A stretch of 35,708 nt of DNA, from positions 1-35,708 of the forward strand of contig JABDGP010000033.1 in the NCBI GenBank assembly GCA_013285945.1, read 5' to 3'. This document shows positions 1 through 10,400 of the stretch, piece by piece. This DNA is from Bacteroidota bacterium (GTDB lineage: Bacteria > Bacteroidota > Bacteroidia > Cytophagales > Cyclobacteriaceae). Below the pieces are notes generated by a model. It was given only the letters and a program-made list of their open reading frames with translations, was not told the DNA's origin and searched no databases. The position numbers were made by a program, and so were the translations under genes. The stretch's first letter is position 1; every line of letters starts with the position of its first letter.

Positions 1-1531
1 CGGCTTTAAAGCATTAAGAATTTATGAAAATACCAATCACATCTACCACTGGGGGCAGTGCAATCTCGCCATTGCCCGCACATTCATCGATCTGAGAAAT
101 CTTGATCAGGCGAAGACTTATATAGACAAGGCTTTTTTGCTGGCCTCAAAAAATCATGACCTGCGCCTGCGCGCAGAAGTGTACAGAGAAAAATCGTTTT
201 TGTTGATTGAACAAGGTCGTTATGACTCTGCGCTCTATTTCAGCAACGAAGGGATAAAATTATTTGAGGCAAGAAAGGATACGCTCAATGCAAGTATTCT
301 CTATGGCCGCAACACCCGGATTTATTTAATTCTGAAAAAATATAAGGAAAGCTTTGTGTTCTGTAAAAAAGCGACGTTGATGGATAGCCTTTCAAACAAC
401 CGCAGGGCGCTCGGTATTACCTATTGCATGACCGCAGAGATTTATTACGGCCTTCACAAAAACGATAGTGCACTTATCTTTCTTAAGAAAAGTATTCCGG
501 TAAACCTGGAGATTAGAAATCTTCATAACATGATCAGGACGCATCAACTAATGTCGAAAATTTTCGAAGAGAAAGGCGACCCTATAAATTCGATACGCCA
601 CATGAAACTGGTGAGCGTTTACAAAGACAGCCTTTACGATAGAGAGAGAAATGGACAGATTCAGGAAATGCTGGCACACTATGAAACAGAAGGCAAGGAA
701 AAAACAATTCGAGCGCTCGAAAGCGAAAATATGCAGGCAAGACAAAAGGCCCGCAATCGCGAACTAGTGATAATCATTTTTGCAGTGGCAGTGGTCTTTC
801 TGGGCTTGTTATCATTCCTATTCTGGAGGATGCGTCAGTTTCAGGCCAAAGCGAACACGCTGAAGTCAAAACTATTCTCAGTCATTAGCCATGACCTTCG
901 GGGGCCAATTAAAAATCTTCAGGCCTTGCTGGATTTGCTGACTAAGGAATATATAACGCCAGCGGAATTTAAAGAGGAGTCAGCCAAATTGAAATCAAGC
1001 CTCAATGTTTCACAACGAACCCTTGAGAATCTTTTGAACTGGTCGCTCAGCCAAATGGAAGGTATTCGCACCGTGCAGACTGCTTTCAATATCAATGCAG
1101 TGGTTGATGATGTGGTTCATCTGGCAAGGGAGACAGCGTCCCGAAAAAATATTTTGATCGATGTAAAAACCGATGGCTTATTGCTGGTGAAGGCCGATGT
1201 GAACCAGGTAAACCTCATCCTGCGCAACCTCATACATAATGCTATTAAGTTTTCTCCTCCTCAAAGCCATGTGACGGTGCAGACTAGTAGAGGTGACAGA
1301 TTTTGTACCGTGATCATCGAAGATCTTGGCATTGGTATGACCGATGATGAGGTGCAAATGATTTTGAGCTCAAATGAATACTTCACCAAGCCCGGCACGG
1401 ACAAAGAAAAGGGAACAGGGCTAGGATTGCATCTCTGCAAGGATTTTATAAAACGGAATGGGGGAGATTTTTCAATTACCAGCAAGGCCAATCAGGGTAC
1501 TCAAGTAACCTTTACTTTGCAGTTGGCTTAA
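1..1531 (+). CDS. TPR-containing sensor histidine kinase, 5' end outside the window
   Basis: The reading frame is open from base 2, so the start lies upstream; 509 residues are visible. The N-terminal part is helical repeats of TPR type (visible residues about 1-190). A short coiled coil follows, then one membrane helix (about 255-277, ending FLFWRM), then a kinase core. The HisKA H-box is VISHDLRGP with the phospho-accepting His at visible residue 297. HATPase motifs are NLIHNAIKFS (about 408), EDLGIGM (about 440) and GTGLGLHLC (about 471). Family knowledge: such kinases usually have a periplasmic TPR sensor and a cytoplasmic kinase. No receiver domain is fused and no response regulator is adjacent in the visible part, so partner and signal are unknown. 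Its stop codon overlaps the stop of the convergent 4Fe-4S/CDGSH gene. The 707-residue kinase at 21967-24090 has the same architecture. Confidence 0.9.
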   Translation, partial: GFKALRIYENTNHIYHWGQCNLAIARTFIDLRNLDQAKTYIDKAFLLASKNHDLRLRAEVYREKSFLLIEQGRYDSALYFSNEGIKLFEARKDTLNASILYGRNTRIYLILKKYKESFVFCKKATLMDSLSNNRRALGITYCMTAEIYYGLHKNDSALIFLKKSIPVNLEIRNLHNMIRTHQLMSKIFEEKGDPINSIRHMKLVSVYKDSLYDRERNGQIQEMLAHYETEGKEKTIRALESENMQARQKARNRELVIIIFAVAVVFLGLLSFLFWRMRQFQAKANTLKSKLFSVISHDLRGPIKNLQALLDLLTKEYITPAEFKEESAKLKSSLNVSQRTLENLLNWSLSQMEGIRTVQTAFNINAVVDDVVHLARETASRKNILIDVKTDGLLLVKADVNQVNLILRNLIHNAIKFSPPQSHVTVQTSRGDRFCTVIIEDLGIGMTDDEVQMILSSNEYFTKPGTDKEKGTGLGLHLCKDFIKRNGGDFSITSKANQGTQVTFTLQLA

Positions 1532-1953
1532 CCGACAAATCCTATCTTTTTGTGACTTCCATCGCAAAATGGTTTGTTACCCGATGAGCCACAACGGCAA
1601 AAGGCAGTGACATTATTCTTTTTTGTAATTATGCCATCATTATTTTTGATGCTCACATTGCCGTACACCAGCAGCGGCCCGTTTGGGGAAGTTTCTACAA
1701 TTGTTTCTGCCTCCACATTTACTTCCTCATTGCTCTTCTGATTCAGGTAGTAACTCAATGCACCCGACGGGCATCTTTTTATTTGTTCCACGATTTTTTC
1801 CGAAGACGATTTCTCCATTGTGATCCACGGAAGTTCTTGCGGATGAAATACTTCGCCCAATCCTTTAAAGCAGATGGCCGAATGAATACACAAGCCGGGT
1901 TTCCACACGATGGTCACTTCGCCATTGGTGTATTTTTTTGTGATGTCTTTCAT
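1528..1953 (-). CDS. Divergent 4Fe-4S domain plus CDGSH iron-sulfur protein
   Basis: A 141-residue protein with two small iron-sulfur modules. The N-terminal half resembles the divergent 4Fe-4S domain (Fer4_19 type), with Cys in GLCIHSAIC and RCPSGAL. The C-terminal end is a CDGSH zinc-finger-like 2Fe-2S motif with Cys119, Cys121, Cys130 and His134 (CRCGSSGNKPFCDGSH). I chose the ATG at 1953 because it forms a four-base ATGA overlap with the stop of the upstream osmC-like gene. A longer frame to 2007 exists but adds an unconserved-looking N-terminus. Family knowledge: CDGSH clusters are redox-active and labile. A role in electron transfer or redox sensing together with the two upstream genes is inference. 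It is the last gene of a three-gene operon. Confidence 0.88.
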   Translation of the reverse strand: MKDITKKYTNGEVTIVWKPGLCIHSAICFKGLGEVFHPQELPWITMEKSSSEKIVEQIKRCPSGALSYYLNQKSNEEVNVEAETIVETSPNGPLLVYGNVSIKNNDGIITKKNNVTAFCRCGSSGNKPFCDGSHKKIGFVG

Positions 1954-2330
1954 GGCATTTCGGTTTTGATTTCGATTGGGTTGGTCAACGTTCTGTGCAC
2001 AGGGCATGCATTGGCAATTTGTAGCAAACGCGCTCGCTGAGTCTCATCGATTTCTCCTTCCACATACACATGGCGCAGGAACACTGTTGTCTTATTAATT
2101 ATCTCTTCGTTAATCTCGACCCTGATTTTTTCCACGGGCCACCGCTTGCGGTCGGCATACATACGCAAAGTTATTGCCGTGCACGAAGCGAGCGACATCA
2201 TCAGAAATTCGCCAGGCCCCGGACCTAAGTTCTTTCCGCCTACTTCTTCGGGCTCATCAGCGATCAGCCTGTGAACTGTAGAAATCATTTCTGTGCGGTA
2301 ATGATCTTTGCCAATCGATGCTATTATCAT
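1950..2330 (-). CDS. OsmC/Ohr family peroxiredoxin-like protein
   Basis: A 126-residue protein, the usual length for small OsmC proteins. The two redox Cys of the family are at residue 50 (SLASCTAIT) and residue 109 (NACPVHRTL), and the GPGPGEFLMMSLASC segment matches the family's central helix. Family knowledge: OsmC and Ohr proteins reduce organic hydroperoxides with these thiols, in the cytoplasm. The gene starts two bases after the nitroreductase stop and overlaps the next gene by ATGA, so the three are very probably one transcript. It is more likely a general OsmC-like protein than true Ohr. The exact substrate cannot be read from the sequence. Confidence 0.9.
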   Translation of the reverse strand: MIIASIGKDHYRTEMISTVHRLIADEPEEVGGKNLGPGPGEFLMMSLASCTAITLRMYADRKRWPVEKIRVEINEEIINKTTVFLRHVYVEGEIDETQRARLLQIANACPVHRTLTNPIEIKTEMP

Positions 2331-2332
2331 TT

Positions 2333-2911
2333 TTAGAAGGATTGATTCATTACAAATTCACTTTGTAAATATCGCATTCGCGGAGATAACTCACGTTCTT
2401 GCAATGGTAGCGGCAATTGTTGCGGATCTCCCGGATAGCCGATTGCCATCACTACACCCAAATCGAAGGTTTCTGGTACGTTCAAGTTTTGCCGTAACCG
2501 GTTGTGGTCAAAGCCACCCATCTGATGAACGTTTAGTCCAAATTGTGTTGCTTGCAGTGTCAAGAAAGCATTGGCTGCCCCTACATCGTATTTAGCAGAG
2601 CCATTGAGCTGGTCATTTTTTAAAAATCTTTTTCGCGATAAGCTCACGACAAGTAGTGGCGCCTCTTTTGCCCATGTCTTATTATTATCATTAAGACTAT
2701 CAAAAATTTTGTGCCAAAGCTCTTCCTGATCAGCTGTAGCGTACACATATACCCACGGCTGCTCATTGACACTTGACGGAGCCCATCGCGCTGCTTCAAA
2801 AAGCGATTTTATTTTTTCAGGCTCTATTAATTTACTGATGAATGCCCTTCGGCTTCTCCGGCTTTTGATGATTTCTAAAACTTCCGATTCAAATTCTGCT
2901 GAGGCTTGCAT
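2333..2911 (-). CDS. Nitroreductase family FMN-dependent oxidoreductase
   Basis: A 192-residue protein of the nitroreductase fold. The N-terminal KSRRSRRAF segment matches the FMN-phosphate-binding region, followed by RWAPSSVNEQPWVYVYAT, the family's flavin-contact loop. The GAANAFLTLQATQFGLNVHQMGGFD segment and the MAIGYPGD segment are also typical. Family knowledge: these homodimeric flavoenzymes use NAD(P)H to reduce nitro compounds, quinones or flavins; the physiological substrate is often unknown. It is the first gene of a cluster with an OsmC protein (two-base gap) and a 4Fe-4S/CDGSH protein, which suggests a redox-stress role. A 97-base gap separates it from lipA upstream, enough for its own promoter, although I see no clear -7 box. 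Confidence 0.9.
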   Translation of the reverse strand: MQASAEFESEVLEIIKSRRSRRAFISKLIEPEKIKSLFEAARWAPSSVNEQPWVYVYATADQEELWHKIFDSLNDNNKTWAKEAPLLVVSLSRKRFLKNDQLNGSAKYDVGAANAFLTLQATQFGLNVHQMGGFDHNRLRQNLNVPETFDLGVVMAIGYPGDPQQLPLPLQERELSPRMRYLQSEFVMNQSF

Positions 2912-3008
2912 GATAAATCATTTTTGGTACCTACAACAAGTAAATGGGAATTCGGTTCATTAACAATCTCGGGTACAAACCACTGACCAATGGTTAAATG
3001 TGGTCGCC

Positions 3009-3896
3009 TTAATTCATGGGTACGTTTACGTGGCGTTCTGCATGGTAAGACGAACGTACGAGCGGGCCAGCCTCCACATATTTTAATCCGCGCTTTAGCC
3101 CTTCCTGTTTATACATTTCAAAAGTATCGGGGTGTATGAATTCGGCTACCTCAAGATGCATTTTGGTGGGCTGCAAATATTGACCTAGCGTAAGTATCAT
3201 CAATCCATTGGCGGCAAGATCGTCCATCGCCTTGAAAACTTCTTCTTTTGTTTCGCCCACGCCCAGCATGATACCACTCTTGGTCCGTTTCCCAGCTTCG
3301 CGTATGCGCTTGATTTGCTCAAGGCTCCGTTCGTATTTAGCCTGTGGCCGCACGATACGATACAGACGCCCGACGGTTTCCATGTTGTGACTCACCACTT
3401 CTTGTCCGCCGGCGATCATTCGTTCGAGTGCGTCCCAGTTTCCTTTGGTATCTGGGATCAAAGTTTCGATGGTGGTATCGGGGCTTTGCTGCTTGGTTTG
3501 CACCACAGTTTGGTACCAGACTTCAGCACCGCGGTCTTTTAGTTCATCGCGGTTTACTGAGGTGATCACCGCATGTTTTACGCCCATCAGTTTGATTGCA
3601 TCGGCTACCCGCCTTGGTTCGTCCATGTCATATTCTGTAGGACGGCCAGTGGCTACAGCACAAAAAGTACAACTACGTGTGCAGATGTTGCCTAAAATCA
3701 TAAACGTGGCGGTGCCGGCGCCCCAACATTCACCCATATTCGGGCAATTCCCGCTTTCGCAGATGGTGTGCAGCTTATTTTCGTCTACCAGTTTGCGCAC
3801 CTTGGCATACTCAGGGCCAACAGGCAATTTTACCCGTAACCAATCCGGTTTGCGCTTTTTGATTTCTTCCTTAGATATGACAGGCAGTTCGATCAT
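3009..3896 (-). CDS. lipA: Lipoyl synthase
   Basis: A 295-residue radical SAM enzyme that inserts two sulfur atoms into octanoyl chains on lipoyl carrier proteins. Both iron-sulfur cluster motifs are intact. The auxiliary cluster Cys are 46, 51 and 57 ([12 protein letters not shown]). The radical SAM cluster Cys are 72, 76 and 79 (CTRSCTFC). The C-terminal RSSYHAE carries the Arg-Ser-Ser motif whose Ser ligates the auxiliary cluster. The length is typical. The gene follows gcvH after 55 bases on the same strand, so enzyme and one of its substrate proteins are probably co-transcribed. Confidence 0.98.
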   Translation of the reverse strand: MIELPVISKEEIKKRKPDWLRVKLPVGPEYAKVRKLVDENKLHTICESGNCPNMGECWGAGTATFMILGNICTRSCTFCAVATGRPTEYDMDEPRRVADAIKLMGVKHAVITSVNRDELKDRGAEVWYQTVVQTKQQSPDTTIETLIPDTKGNWDALERMIAGGQEVVSHNMETVGRLYRIVRPQAKYERSLEQIKRIREAGKRTKSGIMLGVGETKEEVFKAMDDLAANGLMILTLGQYLQPTKMHLEVAEFIHPDTFEMYKQEGLKRGLKYVEAGPLVRSSYHAERHVNVPMN

Positions 3897-3951
3897 TCCG
3901 TTTCGTTAATAGCTAACTGATAAACCAATACCAATTAAGCCTTTAACCAAA

Positions 3952-4332
3952 TTATTTCCCAATGAGTTCTTTGTATTGCGCAGCTGATAAAAGGTCATTA
4001 ACCTCTGCAGAATTTTTGATGGTTAATTTTATCATCCAGCCGTCTTTATAAGGATCGCTGTTTACTTTTTCAGGGGCTGTCTCAAGTGATTTATTGAATT
4101 CAATGATCTTTCCACTTAGTGGCAAGAACAAATCCGAAACCGTTTTTACAGCTTCTACTGTGCCAAACACATCGTGTTGAGCCAGTTCCTGACCGGCAGT
4201 TGAGACATCTACATAGACGATATCGCCAAGTTCGCCTTGAGCAAATTCAGTTATGCCAACGGTAGCGGTGTTACCTTCAATTTTTACCCATTCGTGGTCT
4301 TTGGTGTACTTCAATTCTGCAGGAATATTCAT
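3952..4332 (-). CDS. gcvH: Glycine cleavage system H protein
   Basis: A 126-residue lipoyl carrier that shuttles the aminomethyl group between the P, T and L proteins of glycine cleavage. The lipoylated Lys is residue 63 in [13 protein letters not shown]. The N-terminal YTKDHEWV and the C-terminal [10 protein letters not shown] segments are characteristic. The start is ATG. A -7 box of the Bacteroidota type lies 20 bases upstream, in the 91-base gap after sprA, so the gene can be transcribed apart from sprA. lipA, which modifies this protein, lies directly downstream. The other glycine cleavage genes (gcvP, gcvT) are not in the window. Confidence 0.98.
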   Translation of the reverse strand: MNIPAELKYTKDHEWVKIEGNTATVGITEFAQGELGDIVYVDVSTAGQELAQHDVFGTVEAVKTVSDLFLPLSGKIIEFNKSLETAPEKVNSDPYKDGWMIKLTIKNSAEVNDLLSAAQYKELIGK

Positions 4333-4351
4333 AAAATGATATTTAGAGCGC

Positions 4352-4359
4352 CAAAGATA
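4352..4359 (-). promoter_or_regulatory. Candidate -7 promoter element for gcvH-lipA
   Basis: On the minus strand the sequence TATCTTTG fits the Bacteroidota -7 consensus TAnnTTTG exactly. It lies 20 bases before the gcvH ATG, which would leave a short leader. No convincing -33 TTG/TTTG box is visible at the usual distance, so support is limited to the -7 match and its position. Confidence 0.45.
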
Positions 4360-4423
4360 ATAGTAAATCGTAAACCATTTATGTGGCTTATAATAGACTT
4401 ATTACTCTCTAAATTGGTAAGAA

Positions 4424-7400
4424 TTACTGCGATAAATTGAAGACGAGCTTAAATCCACCTTTGGTGGTAGCCCTGAAATAGGAATTGGAAACCAGCGGGG
4501 TGTTAGTTGTGCGCTCTATATAAAACTGCAATTGCAATTTCTTATTGATGACATAGTTAATATTTGGCCGTAGCTGGAAGTTGATATTTCCGTTTGTTAC
4601 CGTACTTCCTTCGTCCATCCTTCGCTGAATAGTTTGATTGCTAGTAACGCCCATCGTGAGCCGGAAAGTAATGTCATTTTTTAACGTAATAATCCGCCCC
4701 TGATCGCGGAACGGAAGACGCATATTGTTTTTTGTAAAGCCCATCTCCAGCGACCAGTCTTTTCCATTCACTTCTGTAATCTGCGCATTGGACACACTAA
4801 GTGAAACGTCGCGTTTGGTTTTGTAATTGAATGTGAGGCTCAGCTTACTCTTGGTTTTTACACTAATGCCGATGAGTGGTGCAAAAGTTTCACTAATAAG
4901 CACCTGACTGATTACGTACACGGGCACCAACTGTTTGCTGGTGGTATCGGTTTGAGATGCCACAAAATGACCACTGGCATTATAATTTTCAACATTATTG
5001 GCGAGACTCAATTGCGAGAAACTGTTGTACAAAAGTGAGTTGGAGTAATTAAGCACCGAATACGATGACGTGTAGGCGTGACTTATTGTAACCGAAGTAA
5101 AAATGTCTTTGAAGAAATCAAGTTTATTTAACCCATTGTAGTCCACGCGCCAGTTGGGCAACGGAATAGCGGGGAATGGTGAGAGGCCAACGTTGTTTGC
5201 CGATTTGCCTGAGTAAGCTGCAATGAATGCCGGTATCAATACATCTTGTGATTGGCCATCATAAGATGCACCGGTAAAACTATTGAACCTCTTTTGGATG
5301 ATGCCTGTGTTTTTAATGAATTGGCTAAAGACATCTGAATTTAAAGCATTGTTGTTTTTGAATGCTGTGCCCACGGAAATGAATGAGATTTTATATGAAC
5401 CACTCCGCGATGGGCTAAGGTCAGAAAAATCAAAGTTGGAGCCGTTGCCTGAAACATCTTTGAAAATTTCCTGAAAAGAAGAATTGGATGTCTTCTTGGC
5501 ATCCAGTTGTATTTTAAGATCCATCGACGGCTCAAGGTTAGCGCGCAAGCTGAGGTCCTTGGTTTGGTTTTGACTAAAAGGCGTAGTCAGGTTTTTATTG
5601 TGCGTGATCCATCCGTTTTGAGCAGCTCTGTGCGCAATAGTTGGATCTTGCTGCCCCAAAATAAAACCAATTCCAGGTGCCATCCACGATTGGTCGAGGC
5701 CGAACAGTTTTGGTGTTGGAGTGAAGCCAGGCAATATAGTGCCTTGCGAAATTGTGTAAGTTCCATTAATGCTGCGCAGCGACATAATCAGTCGGGTCAA
5801 TCCCTTCAACAGCCTTAGTTCTGGCGGATGCGGAAGTGTATCTGCTTTAGCAAGTCGCGCTCGTTCCACCGGATTTCTTGGCGGAGGGGGCGGTGGTGGC
5901 TTTGGAGTATTAATATTTTTGAGAAAGCCTATTTTGTTATACAGCTTCACGATATCGAGCTTACCTGTGTATGCCTGATTCTGTGTATTCTGTATGATGT
6001 TTCCCATTTTAAGGCTGTCTACAGTTTCTAGTGGACCTGCTCTCCAGTTGTAACCCACATTGTATCGATATTCGGCACCAATCCAGTTGGTCATCGGAAA
6101 CTTATCAAATGGCAGCGTATAATTCGCAGTAACATTTTGCTCAAAATATTTCATCCGCCCGAGCCTCTTCAGGTTATTAATTATAGTGTCACGCTTTTGC
6201 TTGGAGTCGATGTCTCCATTGGGTTCATCGATGATTGCGTTTACCGTGGCGTTATAATCCAGCTTTAATGATTTCGTCAATGACCAACTGGCGGTGTAGT
6301 AGCGATTGAAAACGAAGAACTTTTGAAAGTTGGGAGCCGTATTGCTCGTCGTTGGGTCGGTATTGCGATACGCGATTTTTGAAAACGAACGCTGCAGTTC
6401 GCCCCGCACCGAAATACTGGTGGGCATCGGGTTGAAATTAAAATCCTTGGCAAGCTGCAGGTATTTTGAAGAAACAAATTTTACCTCCTTGAGCGGCTGA
6501 AATCCTTTGAACTTGGACTGGAACTGCCAGGCTACAGCGCCTTTCACATTGCGTTGTGTATTTTGAATGAGATTAAAATTGTGCTGGTTTGCTTCGGTGT
6601 AAGAATACGTGAATGAAAAATTCTCAATATCATACAAGTGGCTTTTGGCCTCCTTGCTCAGCTTCGTTTTTCGTACGTTGGTAAAATTTAAACTTCGCCT
6701 CGATGATCGGTCTTGTATTGTTTGGAGATAGGCCTTTCGATCGGCATCGGAGTTTAGTGCCTGCAATGCAGCTGCTATCCGCAAGTCGGGGTTAGCGGGG
6801 TCATACTTTGGGTCGATGATTATACTTTCATAACTAAAATACATGGGTATTTTCAATCCCGATTTACGTGGTAATAATTTTTCAAGACTAAGATTGCCCG
6901 AAATATCAAATTGATTAGTGTTGCTCCGGGCTCGTTCTGAGATCTTGGACTGCACGCCACCGTAACCAAATCCAAGATGTCTGAAAGACCCCGTAACCGT
7001 ACCTAAATCAGCGAGCTTAGAATTGACAACCACATTGGCAGCCCACCCGGGTGTCTGATCGAAATCAGTGAGACGAAGTTCGTCTGCCCACATACAAACA
7101 TCAAAAGAACTACCGTCGCTGCTGCGCGGGTTTCGCACACCGATCATAATCATTTTTAATTGACTCAAGTCCGGGCGACCCAATATGCGGATGCTGTGCT
7201 TGCCATCACCTACCGGATAAGCACCGGCGAGCGGATAAGGCGCACTCAACGGATATCCGTCCCGATCCCGTCTGATCTTCAACGCATAGAGTTCATCAAG
7301 CGCCAAATCAATTTGATTTTGATCCGGCCACACGGTAGCCTGGTCACGAGTACCCGGTGGAGTAATTTTCAGGGGAAGTTCTATTTCATAATAATTCTGG

Positions 7401-10400
7401 TCGAAGTCGGTACCTAATCGTAAGAACCCTTTCACTTGGTTATCTTTTACAATCGGTCCGTGGGCACTGATAAACATTCGGATCCGGTGATAGTTGAACA
7501 AATCCATCGACACATTTTTATACATACCTCTGGCATCTCCGTCAGGAAGACCGGTTACACATAACTGTACAGACTGTTCGTTGAGTCTTCGTTGCACTAC
7601 CGATGTTACATCTTTGTCACGAGCCAATGGTTCTATATATCCGGGCTTGCTTCCATCAGGCTGGCCGTTTTCTTCAACATTTACAGTGGACACGGTAAAG
7701 TTGTCGAGGTCCGGCTCGATCACTTGTGTAAGCAGTGACTCTTGCAAATTGCCTTCATATTGACGCCACCGCTGACCCACCGATCTGAAATTGGCCATAC
7801 GTAAAACAACAGGTTGTGAGAAACCTGTGAGCAGCATGCGTATGTACTTGATGGTTTTGAATCCATTGATATCGCCAACCTGGCCATCGAAGTCGCGAAT
7901 GGGAATACGAAAGAGATACCAGGTCACTTCATTATTGAATCCCGGAGGAGTGATTTTGTCAACGATATACTTTTGTCCTACGTCCAGACCGGGTTTGAGG
8001 TCAATGTTATACGTGTAATATTCTTCAAGATCGGTGAGTGTGTTGTCACCATTCAAATCTTCATTATCGGGAATCGATGTACCTGATGCAGCGTAAGGCT
8101 GATTGCCAGTAATAATGGGGGAGTTGTTTTCCATCCCGTTATAGTTTTTGTAGCGCTGCAGAATCTGCGCTTTCTCATTGTCGTAGTTGGTGCCGAGGTA
8201 ATACTGAAAGTCATCGGCCGAAGGGTCTTTACTGACAATAGGCAATGCACTTGGCGTAACAGTTCGAAGGAAACTCTGAAACTTTGGGTCGCTTACTTCT
8301 TTGGCACTGTTCAAACCATCAAGGCCCACATCCTGATTGGGACGTGACGTAGTTGAATTGTCAAAGGCGTTGTTCAGGTATTGCGTGTTGGAAACATATC
8401 CCCACGGGCTGGTAGTATAAACACCACTGGTAAGATCGCCATTGTTGGGTAATCCGTTTTCAAAAGCCTGATATCCATCGTGCCCCAAATCTTCTGACAC
8501 ACTTCCAATATGAAAAGTTACTCTGCCTCCGGTGCTGTTGGATGTAGCATTTACACTGCCGTCATCAACTTTACCATTTACACCCTGGATGAACGGATCC
8601 ATTAACCAAAATTCTATATACTCAATGTTTGCAGCATCAAAGTCAACGTTGGTGCGAATAGCGGTAGTGATACCGGCCCAGTTAGAGGTTGGGCTCGCAA
8701 GAGTTCCATCGGGATTTAACGACGGATTGTAATTGTACTGCCCGCGTTCTGAGGGATAGTAAGCGAAGTTGAGGATAGGCTGATAAAAATTGCCAATGTA
8801 TGGATCGAAGTAAGGAAATATTTCATTGGGTAATACAGGCCTTGTATAGTGGTTTTTCAAATTGATGTTTGGCGGCGCGTAGCTACTACCACCCGTGATG
8901 TAAAAAATATTGTCAACCTGAAACCAGGAAAGTTTTGCCCTTTTGTATCCTGCACTCAAATTGTCCAAGGCGCCATTGCTTGGGTCATAGGCCGGCTCGC
9001 GCGGTGTTGCTGCAAGTTTCCATCCTTGTGGTGCTAACAAACTGTAAGGCGTGGCTGCGTTTTCAAAGTCATCGATAAAAGATGTCGACTGGCCATTGAT
9101 TTTGTTTGATGTACCTGGAAGCAGTTGAGCAAACTCGGCATTGACCCCCACTGTCGAGACTTCTTTGGTTTGCAAAAAGGGAAGCGCATCCACGATCTTG
9201 GTGAGCACCCGTGAATTTTTCTTCATGTTAAGGTCTAAGCCATACTGAATATTCCGTGCAGGTTCATTACCTATTTGGTTACGAGTAATTAATGGCCGCT
9301 CATTATAGTACAAAAAGGTAGCTCCCAGGTTTACATCGGGATTCAGTTTATAGTCCAGCCGCGTGCCCAGCAACGAGCGTGTTTGAAATGAAAAAGGATC
9401 TTGTTGTTCGTAGGTTATGTCGAGGTCTTTGCCTGAACTAAGAATTCCTTCATTAAGTATCGTTACTTTTCCAAAGGTGTAGTCTACCGTAAAGTCTGTG
9501 CCTTCGCGAAGCGGAGAGCCGCCCGCAGCGACTTTCACCGATCCTGGCGTAATGTTAAAACCCTGGATAATGATGTCGCGGCCGGCGCCTGCCTTGAATG
9601 ACCCTGTGAAATAAAATTTGTTTTTGGTATTCACCAATGCCGCCTCAGCCTGGGTGGTATGATAGAGTGTGTCATAAACGTATTTATTAATCAGGGTGGC
9701 TTTTGAGTCGGGCGTTTCCTGGGCATTGTTAAATAAATTTCGCAGCGGATTGTTAAACGGCTCGAGGTAAGGGATAATGATCAGGCACGTGGCTGAGTTG
9801 ATGGTGATACCTTCCACGTAATCGAAGTTTCCGTCGGGTTGAGGATCATTGTAAGGATTAAGCCTGTCGAGACCAATCACTGAAATCAATTGCTTGGAAC
9901 GAGTTATCGATCCTCCATCTTGCAGCTGAGGATTGTCAATACCCGTCCTGTCATCGCGATAGATTACTCTCAATTGAAAACCATCCCGCGTAAGCGAAGT
10001 GACATTGAGGTTATAAATATTCTTGGCCATTAGATTCCAGGTAGGTATGATCTGGCCAGCTGCGTTCTTAATGTTGATCGACCGTGGGCGTAACAATTTC
10101 AAGTAAATCACATCGGTGGTGGCCTTACTTGAATAATCTTCGGTGAGTTCACCTACTTTGTAAACCTGACCATTGTAGGTGTATTCAAACGCTACGGCCA
10201 ACGCTTCATCGTTTTGTAGTTTGCGTTGCAAGGTTACATAACCTAGTTGGGCGTTGAGGGTAAATTCGGTAGTGGCGAGTTTGCGCGCACTCGTAATCTT
10301 TTCATAATCTGTTCCCGGCACAAGCTCTTTGAAAGTTGGCCCTTGCAGCACACCTTCAATAGTGGTGGTTGATGCAGAAACATTTTTAAGCAACTGAAAA

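Noticed and set aside
2912..3008. Short inverted repeat AACCA/TGGTT between lipA and the nitroreductase gene
   Set aside because: A five-base stem with an eight-base loop and no U run; too weak to call a terminator.
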